This document shows, in pieces, positions 1-5,372 of a stretch of 6,755 nucleotides of DNA; the stretch's first letter is position 1, and every line of letters starts with the position of its first letter. Origin of the DNA: Candidatus Omnitrophota bacterium (GTDB lineage: Bacteria > Omnitrophota > Koll11 > Aquiviventales > Aquiviventaceae). The notes under the pieces were generated by a model. That model searched no databases, was not told the origin of the DNA, and saw only the letters and a list, made by a program, of their open reading frames with translations. Position numbers and translations under genes: made by a program. Location of the stretch: contig JAHFGU010000083.1 in the NCBI GenBank assembly GCA_023247285.1, positions 1 through 6,755 of the forward strand, in the 5' to 3' direction.

Positions 1-2
1 AC

Positions 3-434
3 TTCGCCGGGACGATCGACTACGTCCCCGGCCACCCAGAGCAGTGGAAGGCGGCGGCGACGGTCCAGGCGGCCAGCATCGACACCCGGGTGGAGAAGCG
101 GGACACGCACCTGCGCTCGGCGGATTTCTTCGACGTGGAAACGTATCCGACCATCGCATTCCGAAGCACGGAAGCCACAGACGTGACGGAGCGCGGCGGC
201 AAGCTGCACGGTCTGCTGACCATGCACGGCGTGGAGAAACCCGTCGTGCTGGATTTCACGGTGTTGGGGGAAGGGAAGGATCCGTGGGGCAACCAGCGGG
301 CCGGCTTCAGCGCGACGATCACGCTGGACCGGCGGGAATTCGGGATCGTGTGGAACGAAAAGCTGGAAACCGGCGGGGTGTTGCTTGGGGATGAGGTGCA
401 GGTGGCGCTGGAACTGGAAGGCGTCGTGAAGTGA
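3..434 (+). CDS. yceI: YceI-family periplasmic protein, 3' part (5' end outside window)
   Basis: The frame is open from the window edge and 143 residues are visible before the stop. The start and any signal peptide lie upstream. Family hallmarks appear in order: an FAGTIDYVPG strand, the SIDTRVEKRDTHLRS segment, DFFDVETYPTIAFRST, then LTMHGVEKPVVLDFTV and a C-terminal REFGIVWNEKLETGG stretch. YceI proteins are small lipocalin-like beta-barrels, usually periplasmic, that bind polyisoprenoid or other amphiphilic lipids; the precise role here is unknown. The visible part covers most of the usual domain of about 170-190 residues and looks intact. The next gene begins 14 bases after the stop, so yceI is probably co-transcribed with the bufferin cluster. 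The family assignment is secure; a link to metal handling is inference from position only. Confidence 0.93.
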   Translation, partial: FAGTIDYVPGHPEQWKAAATVQAASIDTRVEKRDTHLRSADFFDVETYPTIAFRSTEATDVTERGGKLHGLLTMHGVEKPVVLDFTVLGEGKDPWGNQRAGFSATITLDRREFGIVWNEKLETGGVLLGDEVQVALELEGVVK

Positions 435-438
435 ACCG

Positions 439-444
439 AGGAGG
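439..444 (+). promoter_or_regulatory. Shine-Dalgarno site of bufA
   Basis: AGGAGG lies 4 bases before the ATG at 449. It decides in favour of that ATG over the in-frame GTG at 431, which overlaps the yceI stop and has no such site. Confidence 0.75.
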
Positions 445-448
445 ACGC

Positions 449-745
449 ATGGAACGCAAGGCGCAACGGACGTTGCTGGCAGCGGTCGCCGGGTTGCTGG
501 CGGCCGGCGTGGCAGGGGTCGGACAGGCGCAGGCGCACGGGGAAAGCGGCAAGGACGACGTGCACTGCTACGGGATCAACAAGTGCAAAGGCACCGGCGA
601 CTGCGGCGGCAAGGGCCGCAGCTGCAGCGGCTCAAACGAGTGCAAGGGCCAGGCATTCATCAGCCTCTCCAAGCAGAACTGCCTGCGGATCGAGGGCGGG
701 CGGCTCACCGAGGAGCCCGAGGCGCCAGCCAAGGACGCCTCGTGA
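449..745 (+). CDS. bufA: Bufferin-type metallophore precursor (DUF2282/BufA-like)
   Basis: This is a 98-residue exported Cys-rich protein. Residues 1-29 form a Sec signal peptide: basic start (ERKAQR), Ala/Leu/Val-rich core, and a probable cut after AQA29. The mature part starts HGESGKDD and has six cysteines at 40, 46, 52, 59, 65 and 78, in the order HCYG, NKCKG, GDCGG, RSCSG, NECKG, QNCLR. It ends in an acidic tail (TEEPEAPAKDAS). The pattern matches the small DUF2282/BufA proteins, probably the BufA2-like subgroup. In this family, cysteines of the precursor are converted to thiooxazole-type groups by a DUF692 enzyme, and the product binds copper in the periplasm. The DUF692 gene follows directly, which supports the call. 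Which cysteines are modified, and whether copper is the ligand here, is inference. The start at 449 fits the ribosome site and the signal peptide. Confidence 0.85.
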   Translation: MERKAQRTLLAAVAGLLAAGVAGVGQAQAHGESGKDDVHCYGINKCKGTGDCGGKGRSCSGSNECKGQAFISLSKQNCLRIEGGRLTEEPEAPAKDAS

Positions 746-758
746 ATGTGGGAGGGAG

Positions 759-802
759 AAAAAGTGCCTGACACTTTTTTAAAAAAGTGTCAGGCACTTT
801 TT
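759..802. repeat. Perfect 44-bp palindrome, dispersed repeat copy 1
   Basis: Two 22-base arms (759-780 and 781-802) are exact reverse complements with no spacer. Each arm is itself a small hairpin unit: an A run, GTG, a CCTGA loop, CAC, then a T run. The element starts 13 bases after the bufA stop and ends 8 bases before the bufB ATG. Two inverted units side by side resemble a BIME-type REP pair. In RNA it would form a long stem ending in U residues, so it could terminate or attenuate transcription between bufA and bufB on either strand. The repeat is certain; its function is inferred. Related copies are at 2488-2534 and 6742-6755. Confidence 0.92.
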
Positions 803-810
803 TCAGGGAC

Positions 811-1665
811 ATGAGGGATGGCCGGTGGCCGGTCCTCGGCTGCGGCGTGGGGCTGCGGACCGAGCACTACGATACGATCCTGCGGGACTGGCCGCGCGTG
901 GACTGGTTCGAGGCCATCTCGGAGAACTTCATGGATTCCGGGGGCCGGCCGCTCGCGGTCCTCGAGCAGGTCCGGCGCCGCTACCCGGTCGCCCTGCACG
1001 GCGTCTCGCTTTCCATCGGCTCGGCCGATCCGCTCGATGCGCGCTATCTGGATCGCCTGGCAGCACTCGTCGAGCGGATCGAGCCGGCCATCGTCTCCGA
1101 CCACCTCTGCTGGACCGGCGTCGACGGCGAGCAGCTCCACGACCTGCTCCCGCTGCCGTTCACCGAGGAGGCGATCCGCCACGTGGCCGGCCGCGTCCAG
1201 CAGGTGCAAGAGGCCCTCGGCCGGCGCATCCTCTTGGAGAACGTCTCCGCCTACGTGACCTACGAGCATTCCGCGATGCCGGAGTGGGAGTTCCTGCGCG
1301 AGGTGGCCGAGCGCGCCGGCTGCGGCATCCTGCTGGACCTCAACAACGTCTACGTCAACGCCTATAACCACCAGTTTGACCCGTCCGCCTATCTCGAGCA
1401 TCTGCCGCGCGAGCTCATCGGCCAGTTCCATGTGGCCGGCCACACGCCGATGGACGGCTACCTCTTTGATACGCACAGCGCGCCGGTGATCGACCGGGTG
1501 TGGGCGCTCTATGAAGACGCCCTGCGCCGTTGGGGCCCGGTCACGACGCTGATCGAATGGGACGCCGAGATCCCGCCCTGGCCGCGGCTGGCGGAAGAGG
1601 CGGACACAGCCCGCGCGATCCTGGTGCAGGTCTGCGGCGGCCAGCCGGCCTCCGCGATTCTGTAG
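811..1665 (+). CDS. bufB: Bufferin-modifying multinuclear iron oxidase (DUF692/MNIO, BufB)
   Basis: This 284-residue TIM-barrel enzyme belongs to the MNIO family, which also contains methanobactin MbnB. The enzymes use a mixed-valent iron cluster and O2 to convert peptide cysteines to oxazolone/thioamide or thiooxazole groups, and act in the cytoplasm before export. Family blocks are present in order: GVGLRTEHYD (13-21), LHGVSLSIGSADPLD (62-76), SDHLCWTG (96-103), LLPLPFTEEAI (112-122), ILLENVSAYV (140-149), LLDLNNVYVNAYNHQFDP (174-191), FHVAGH (206-211), DTHSAPVIDRVWALY (220-234) and TLIEWDAEIPPW (246-257). Likely metal ligands among H63, H98, E143, H207, D220, H222 and E249 are all kept, judged from family memory rather than an alignment. 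ATG 811 gives the normal N-terminus. An in-frame GTG at 787 lies inside the palindrome and would add repeat-encoded residues, so I rejected it. The substrate is presumably the product of bufA. Confidence 0.93.
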   Translation: MRDGRWPVLGCGVGLRTEHYDTILRDWPRVDWFEAISENFMDSGGRPLAVLEQVRRRYPVALHGVSLSIGSADPLDARYLDRLAALVERIEPAIVSDHLCWTGVDGEQLHDLLPLPFTEEAIRHVAGRVQQVQEALGRRILLENVSAYVTYEHSAMPEWEFLREVAERAGCGILLDLNNVYVNAYNHQFDPSAYLEHLPRELIGQFHVAGHTPMDGYLFDTHSAPVIDRVWALYEDALRRWGPVTTLIEWDAEIPPWPRLAEEADTARAILVQVCGGQPASAIL

Positions 1666-1679
1666 AGCCCATTCCGCCC

Positions 1680-2501
1680 ATGGCCCACCGGTCCGCCCCC
1701 AGCCTTCACGAGCTGCAGCGATGGATGCAGGCCCGCGTCGCGGCATCGCGCGCCGGCACGGCCGTCAATGCGCGCGTGCGGCTCAACCCGCAGCGCGGGG
1801 TGCCTGGAGAGGCGCGGCTGGCGGTGTACGCCGACGGATACCTCGCCAGGACTCGTGAGGCGCTGGCCGAGGTCTATGAGGCGGTGCAGCATGTGGCCGG
1901 CGAGGCGTCATTCAGCGAGCTGGCTCGCGCGTACGCGGCGCAGCGGCCATCCCGCGAATATAATTTGACCTTCATCGGTGCGGATCTGCCGGCCTTCTTG
2001 GCCGGCCATCCGCTGACCCAGCGGCTGCCCTTCTTGCCGGATCTGGCGACGCTCGAATGGCTGGTGTGCCGGGCCTTCCATGCCTTCGACCAGCCGCCGC
2101 TGGTCCCCGCGACCCTGGCCGGCAGGCCGCTGGATGCGTGGGCGCGCACGCGGCTGCGGTTCCAGCCATCGGTCGGCGTCGCGGCCTCGCCGTGGCCGAT
2201 CCTGGATATCTGGGATGCCAGGCGCCAGCTGCGCTCGGCCATCAACGTTCCGATCGACGGCCGGCCGCAGTCCGTGCTGGTGTTCCGCGACGCCCTGCAG
2301 ACGCGATGCGAGCTCCTGGAGCCTGCGCAGCACGCCGTGCTCAGCCGACTGCTCCAGGGTCAGACGCTCGGCGAGGCGTGCGCTGCGCTGCCGGATGCCG
2401 CGGCGTCTCAGATTGCAGCGTGGTTCGCGCGCTGGGCCGGCGCCGGCCTCCTCATCGCCGCCGAATTCGGGGACAACCACCGAATGAAAAAAAGTGCCTG
2501 A
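1680..2501 (+). CDS. bufC: BufC-like DUF2063 protein, partner of the MNIO oxidase
   Basis: This 273-residue protein has the DUF2063 (HvfC/BufC N-terminal) signature: RLAVYADGYLARTREALAEV (46-65), a GEASFSELARAYAAQRPSR stretch (74-92) and LTFIGADLPAFL (96-107). A DLATLEWLVCRAFHAFD helix (121-137) and a C-terminal helical domain (about 205-261) follow. DUF2063 proteins accompany DUF692 enzymes and are thought to present the precursor peptide to the oxidase, as MbnC does in methanobactin synthesis. ATG 1680 lies 14 bases after the bufB stop and gives the expected N-terminus; no strong ribosome site is visible, so coupling to bufB is likely. The C-terminus is odd: residues 262-273 (EFGDNHRMKKSA) and the stop are encoded by the composite repeat starting at 2463. 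The native domain seems to end near A261, so function is probably unharmed. Confidence 0.9.
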   Translation: MAHRSAPSLHELQRWMQARVAASRAGTAVNARVRLNPQRGVPGEARLAVYADGYLARTREALAEVYEAVQHVAGEASFSELARAYAAQRPSREYNLTFIGADLPAFLAGHPLTQRLPFLPDLATLEWLVCRAFHAFDQPPLVPATLAGRPLDAWARTRLRFQPSVGVAASPWPILDIWDARRQLRSAINVPIDGRPQSVLVFRDALQTRCELLEPAQHAVLSRLLQGQTLGEACAALPDAAASQIAAWFARWAGAGLLIAAEFGDNHRMKKSA

Positions 2502-2555
2502 CACTTTTCTCAAAAAAGTGTCAGGCACTTTTTTCAGGTGGCTGTCCCCGAATTC
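2463..2555. repeat. Composite nested inverted repeat (outer arms)
   Basis: The outer arms are GAATTCGGGGACAACCACC at 2463-2481 and its reverse complement at 2537-2555, with one mismatch (A2476 against C2542). Between them sits a second palindrome of the dispersed repeat family (2488-2534). The whole 93-base unit folds on itself. It resembles a REP/BIME or small MITE, or one element inserted in another. It supplies the end of bufC and lies immediately 5' of the oxidase genes. Confidence 0.88.
2488..2534. repeat. Dispersed palindromic repeat copy 2 (inner arms)
   Basis: Arms 2488-2508 and 2514-2534 are perfect 21-base reverse complements around a 5-base loop. The core is GTGCCTGACAC/GTGTCAGGCAC with A and T runs. 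The right half and the following CAGG (2512-2538) are identical over 27 bases to 781-807 of copy 1. The bufC stop codon (2499-2501) lies inside the left arm. The stem followed by six T residues could act as the terminator of the yceI-buf unit (inference). Confidence 0.9.
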
Positions 2556-2567
2556 TTATGTTAGGCT
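2539..2567 (+). promoter_or_regulatory. Weak candidate promoter for the oxidase subunit genes
   Basis: TAGGCT at 2562-2567 could be a -10 box, with a poor -35 (TGGCTG, 2539-2544) 17 bases upstream inside the right arm of the composite repeat. The ATG lies only 10 bases after the -10, which would imply an almost leaderless mRNA. That agrees with the absence of a Shine-Dalgarno site. The evidence is thin because the -35 is a bad match. Confidence 0.3.
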
Positions 2568-2577
2568 ACCGGCGCTG

Positions 2578-3174
2578 ATGAGCCAAGCCCACGCGGCCGC
2601 CGTCTACGCGCCTTCCGCCACCGGCATCCCGAACGGCAAGCTGGGGATGTGGCTCTTCCTCGCCTCCGAGGTGATGTTCTTCACCGGCCTCATCGGCGCC
2701 TACCTCGTGCTGCGCATGAGCAACCCGGCGTGGCCGGGCCACGAGGGGCATCTGAACGTGGCGATCGGCACCGCCAACACGCTGCTCCTCATCTGCAGCA
2801 GCACGACGATCGTCCTGGCGCTGGCCGCCTCGGCCCGCGAGGCGTTGCCGGCGGTCCGGCGCTGGCTGTTGGCGACGGTTGTCCTGGGCTCCGGCTTCCT
2901 CGTCATCAAGGGCACGGAGTACAGCGCGAAGTTCGCGCACCACATTGTCCCGAGCACGAACGTCTTCTGGTCGTGCTATTTCGTCCTGACCGGCTTCCAC
3001 GCGGCCCATGTGCTGGGCGGCATCCTCTTGAATCTCTGGGTGCTCAGCTACACGGCGAGCGCTGCGCGTTGGGCCATGTACCGCCAGCGCCTCGAGCTGG
3101 CCGGCCTCTACTGGCACTTCGTGGACATCGTCTGGATCTTCCTGTTCCCCATGCTCTACCTCTTCAATCGATGA
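2578..3174 (+). CDS. ctaE: Heme-copper (cytochrome c/quinol) oxidase subunit III
   Basis: This 198-residue integral membrane protein has five predicted TM helices at about 22-45, 61-84, 96-112, 128-156 and 176-196, the short bacterial form of subunit III lacking the first two helices of the long form. Family marks are WLFLASEVMFFTGLIGAY with E31, the KGTEY segment (111-115), the GFHAAHVLGG helix (139-148) and the C-terminal YWHFVDIVWIFLFP (178-191). Subunit III stabilises the catalytic subunit I of aa3/caa3- or bo3-type oxidases and supports proton uptake. The ATG at 2578 was chosen because the frame upstream runs back into the repeat and only encodes repeat residues. Subunits I and II are not seen, so the oxidase type cannot be settled. 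Its stop overlaps the start of the next gene. Confidence 0.92.
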   Translation: MSQAHAAAVYAPSATGIPNGKLGMWLFLASEVMFFTGLIGAYLVLRMSNPAWPGHEGHLNVAIGTANTLLLICSSTTIVLALAASAREALPAVRRWLLATVVLGSGFLVIKGTEYSAKFAHHIVPSTNVFWSCYFVLTGFHAAHVLGGILLNLWVLSYTASAARWAMYRQRLELAGLYWHFVDIVWIFLFPMLYLFNR

Positions 3175-3449
3175 CCGCCACGCGGCTCTACCTCATGATC
3201 TGGGCGTGGCTGGCCGGGCTGATGCTGCTGGGCGTGTTCCTTTCGGAGACGCCGCTGCTGCCGGTTTCCCGCGCGGCACTCGTCGGCGTCGTCGTCGCGC
3301 TCTCCACCATCAAGGCCGCCCTCGTCGCCCTCTACTATATGCACTTGAAAGGGGACGCGCGCCTGCTCGCGCTCATCATCCTGGCGCCCTTTGGATTGCT
3401 GCTGCTCGTGCTCGGCCTGATTGCTTCCAGCGCGCTCGTCAGGTTCTAG
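3171..3449 (+). CDS. ctaF: Prokaryotic cytochrome c oxidase subunit IV-like protein (COX4_pro)
   Basis: This 92-residue membrane protein has three predicted TM helices (about 6-25, 33-57, 64-88). The telling motif is STIKAALVALYYMHLKGDAR (45-64), the K-x(6)-YYMHLK signature of the small subunit IV of caa3/bo3-type oxidases, thought to assist assembly and stability of the complex. Its ATG overlaps the stop of the subunit III gene (ATGA, 3171-3174), a standard sign of translational coupling. The length fits the family (about 90-110 residues). The pair III-IV without I-II in the same stretch suggests that the catalytic subunits lie upstream of the window, or elsewhere in the genome. Confidence 0.9.
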   Translation: MTATRLYLMIWAWLAGLMLLGVFLSETPLLPVSRAALVGVVVALSTIKAALVALYYMHLKGDARLLALIILAPFGLLLLVLGLIASSALVRF

Positions 3450-3457
3450 CCGTTAAC

Positions 3458-3489
3458 AAAAACGCCCGCAGGGATGTCCCTGCGGGCGT
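3458..3489 (-). terminator. Rho-independent terminator of the desaturase gene
   Basis: A perfect 13-bp GC-rich stem (3462-3474 with 3477-3489; core CGCCCGCAGGGA) has only TG between its arms, so in practice the tip opens to a larger loop. Read on the minus strand it is followed by TTTTT, a classical intrinsic terminator 17 bases past the desaturase stop. On the plus strand it follows the subunit IV gene by 12 bases but has no good T run, so it may serve that side only weakly. Confidence 0.88.
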
Positions 3490-3505
3490 GGTGGTTTCCG
3501 GAAGC

Positions 3506-4402
3506 TTACGTGAGCGTGGGAACCGGCAGGCGCAGCGGCTGCAGCGTGCGCGGTTGCGGCGTCGGCAGCTGGGCCGGGTTGCCCTGCGGCATGCGGATCC
3601 GGGACACCAGGCCGACGCGGGCCAACAGCCGGATCGTCAGGTACGTGATGTCCACTTCCCACCAACGCAGGCCGTGCGCGGCCGAATGCAGGTACGCGTG
3701 ATGGTTGTTGTGCCAGCCCTCGCCGTACGAGACCAGCGCCACCCACCAGTTGTTGCGGGACCCCTCGTTGGTGTTGTAGGTCTGGTAGCCCCAGAGGTGC
3801 GCCGCCGAGTTCACCAGCCACGTGGCATGGTAGACGAACGCCGTGCGGAAGAACAGCCCCCAGATCAGCCATGGCACCCCGCCCAGGGCGTACAGCGACA
3901 CGCCCAGCGCGATCGTCAGCAACGTCGTGGCGCGCTCAATGAAGAGGTGCCCGCGGTCTCGAGCGAGCTCCGGCGCGTAGCGGTGATACGCGGTGGCCTG
4001 GTCCAATGTTTCGTCATAGGCGAACAGCCACAGGATGTGCGCCCACCAGAACCCGCGGGTGGGGCTGTGGGGATCCTGAGGCCGATCGGAGAACGCGTGA
4101 TGGACCCGGTGCGTGGCAACCCACTTGATCGGCCCGCCTTGCAGCGCAAGGGCGCCGCAAATCGTCAGGGCGTATTCCAGCCACTTCGGGACCTTGAAGC
4201 TGCGGTGGGCAAGGAGCCGGTGGAAACAGAGGGTCACGCCGAAGAGGCCTGTCGCGAACTGGAGTACGATGAACACCCAGAATGCGCTCCAGGTGAACGT
4301 CACCGGGGCAAACAGCGCGCCCAGGTGAATGAACGCGATCCCGGCCAGGATATCCCATTTGATGCGGGTCCTAGCCTGGATGCTGTCAGCGGCTGCAAGC
4401 AT
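3506..4402 (-). CDS. Membrane fatty-acid (acyl-CoA, delta-9 type) desaturase
   Basis: This 298-residue integral membrane di-iron enzyme introduces a cis double bond into saturated acyl chains with O2 and an electron donor. The three histidine boxes are complete: HRLLAH (61-66), HRVHH (98-102) and HNNHH (231-235). Further conserved parts are GVTLCFHRLLAHRSF, GGPIKWVATHRVHHAFSDRPQDPHSP, GFWWAHILW and NSAAHLWGYQTY. Hydrophobic spans lie at about 17-33, 38-60, 74-90 and 157-192. The length is normal. The C-terminus (272-298) is a Pro/Leu-rich tail without obvious function. ATG 4402 has a GAGGAG site 7 bases upstream and lies about 33 bases past the predicted transcription start. The in-frame ATG ending at 4471 sits upstream of that promoter and is rejected. 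Whether the substrate is acyl-CoA or lipid-bound acyl, and the exact position of the double bond, cannot be told from sequence. Confidence 0.95.
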   Translation of the reverse strand: MLAAADSIQARTRIKWDILAGIAFIHLGALFAPVTFTWSAFWVFIVLQFATGLFGVTLCFHRLLAHRSFKVPKWLEYALTICGALALQGGPIKWVATHRVHHAFSDRPQDPHSPTRGFWWAHILWLFAYDETLDQATAYHRYAPELARDRGHLFIERATTLLTIALGVSLYALGGVPWLIWGLFFRTAFVYHATWLVNSAAHLWGYQTYNTNEGSRNNWWVALVSYGEGWHNNHHAYLHSAAHGLRWWEVDITYLTIRLLARVGLVSRIRMPQGNPAQLPTPQPRTLQPLRLPVPTLT

Positions 4403-4409
4403 GCGGCAT

Positions 4410-4415
4410 CTCCTC
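4410..4415 (-). promoter_or_regulatory. Shine-Dalgarno site of the desaturase gene
   Basis: GAGGAG on the minus strand, 7 bases before the ATG at 4402. It fixes the start choice for the desaturase. Confidence 0.8.
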
Positions 4416-4441
4416 TGCGGCACAAAATATCCCAACACATT

Positions 4442-4470
4442 AGAATAGGCCTCCGAAGAGGCTGCGTCCA
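4442..4470 (-). promoter_or_regulatory. Candidate sigma-70-type promoter of the desaturase, hairpin in spacer
   Basis: On the minus strand TGGACG (4465-4470) is separated by 17 bases from TATTCT (4442-4447). The predicted transcription start is near 4435, giving a leader of about 33 bases to the ATG at 4402. The spacer holds a perfect 5-bp inverted repeat GCCTC-TTCG-GAGGC (4449-4462), which could be a regulator-binding site. The promoter is inferred from consensus match only. Confidence 0.5.
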
Positions 4471-4514
4471 CAACTATTTTTGGCTTTGAGGGATGGAGAG
4501 TCGCGGGGACCGGC

Positions 4515-5312
4515 TCAATACCGCTCGATCTGGCGGAGCAGGCAGTAGACGAGCCGGTGGTGGACCAACAGCGTGGTCAGCCCCTGGCGCAGCCGATCCA
4601 GCAGTTCATCGACCGAGCAGCCGATCGCGCCGGCGGCTGCCGGCTCGGTGAAGAAGTGGAGAAAGTAGGCGTCAATGGCTTGCTGCTCGACATCCGACAG
4701 CCGTCCCACGATCCGGTAGACCAGCTCGTCATGGAACTCATTGAGGAACCGGTACGGCACGCACCGCAGGTAGCTGTAGGGCGTCAAGACGCGTTGCCGC
4801 GGGTCCGGGGGCTGCTCGAGCTTGCGATACGCGGCGAGGATGGCCGGCCACAGCCGCTCCCGCAGCCACGGCGCCAGCGCGTGCGCCTCGGGCTGCTGGG
4901 CGAATTCGAACACGCAGCTCTGGAACATCGCATGCACGATGCGCGAGTAGTCCTTGTCCGTGACCGCGCGGTAGTCGCCCCGTGCGCCGGTGCGCTGCTC
5001 AGGATGCCGGGGCAGGAATCGGCAGCCCTCGGTGGAGAGCAGGTAATCCCAGCAGGCGGTGGTCCAAGCGAAGAGCGGCTGGAACTCGGTCACGAGCTCC
5101 TGGTAGTCGGGGCCGAGCGGGCCCTGGGGATTGTCCTGGTAGCGGCGGAAGATCTGCCCGACCAGGCCCTCGATATTGGCCAGCTTGCCGCGCTGCAGGA
5201 AGGTGAGGGGCGGCTGCTCGAAGACCGCGGGCATCGCGATCTCGAGCGCCGGCTCGTCCTGCACATAGACGGTGCGCTGCGTCTCCAGCGGATCGAGTCC
5301 GAGATCCAACAT
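4515..5312 (-). CDS. Uncharacterised protein, possibly a divergent sigma-70-like factor
   Basis: I do not firmly recognise this 265-residue soluble protein. It has no signal peptide or membrane span. Its layout recalls an RNA polymerase sigma factor: a helical part starting YQELVTEFQPLFAWTTACWD (70-89), resembling the start of sigma region 2, then the APWLRERLWPAILAAYRKL helix (147-165) and a PYSYLRCVPYRFLNEFHDE segment (178-196). A C-terminal block follows: LSDVEQQAIDAYFLHFFTEP (205-224), AAAGAIGCSVDELLDRLRQGL (225-245), spaced like the helix-turn-helix of sigma region 4. If so it would direct transcription of an unknown gene set; the match is weak and may be only structural. The start at 5312 has no Shine-Dalgarno site, but a candidate promoter places transcription start a few bases upstream. 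The gene is real by length and reading-frame integrity; the function is a guess. Confidence 0.8.
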   Translation of the reverse strand: MLDLGLDPLETQRTVYVQDEPALEIAMPAVFEQPPLTFLQRGKLANIEGLVGQIFRRYQDNPQGPLGPDYQELVTEFQPLFAWTTACWDYLLSTEGCRFLPRHPEQRTGARGDYRAVTDKDYSRIVHAMFQSCVFEFAQQPEAHALAPWLRERLWPAILAAYRKLEQPPDPRQRVLTPYSYLRCVPYRFLNEFHDELVYRIVGRLSDVEQQAIDAYFLHFFTEPAAAGAIGCSVDELLDRLRQGLTTLLVHHRLVYCLLRQIERY

Positions 5313-5321
5313 GACGGTTGT

Positions 5322-5351
5322 AGTGTAGCATGCGCGTCAAGCCGCCAACAA
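5322..5351 (-). promoter_or_regulatory. Candidate extended -10 promoter giving a near-leaderless mRNA
   Basis: On the minus strand TGC directly precedes TACACT (5322-5327), an extended -10 form, with TTGTTG (5346-5351) 18 bases upstream. Transcription would start near 5315, only about 3 bases before the ATG at 5312. This agrees with the lack of a ribosome site. Consensus-based inference. Confidence 0.45.
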
Positions 5352-5372
5352 GGACATTCCCCTGAGTGGAGC

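Noticed and set aside
787..810. Upstream GTG start for bufB
   Set aside because: It lies in the palindrome and would add repeat-encoded residues; ATG 811 gives the usual DUF692 N-terminus.
790..1746. Long minus-strand open frame opposite bufB
   Set aside because: It is a shadow of the GC-rich bufB codons; the product has no family motif, while the plus-strand product matches DUF692 throughout.
759..2555. CRISPR or a composite transposon bounded by the two palindromes
   Set aside because: There are only two copies, 1.7 kb apart, enclosing normal operon genes, and no transposase or cas gene is present between them.
2494..2577. Upstream GTG start for oxidase subunit III
   Set aside because: The 28 extra residues come from the composite repeat; ATG 2578 gives a normal N-terminus.
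4403..4471. Upstream ATG start for the desaturase
   Set aside because: It precedes the predicted promoter and lacks a ribosome site, while ATG 4402 has GAGGAG at 7 bases.
3206..4489. Long plus-strand open frame opposite the desaturase and overlapping subunit IV
   Set aside because: Its product is low-complexity Arg/Ala/Gly-rich, and the opposite strand carries a complete desaturase with all three His boxes.
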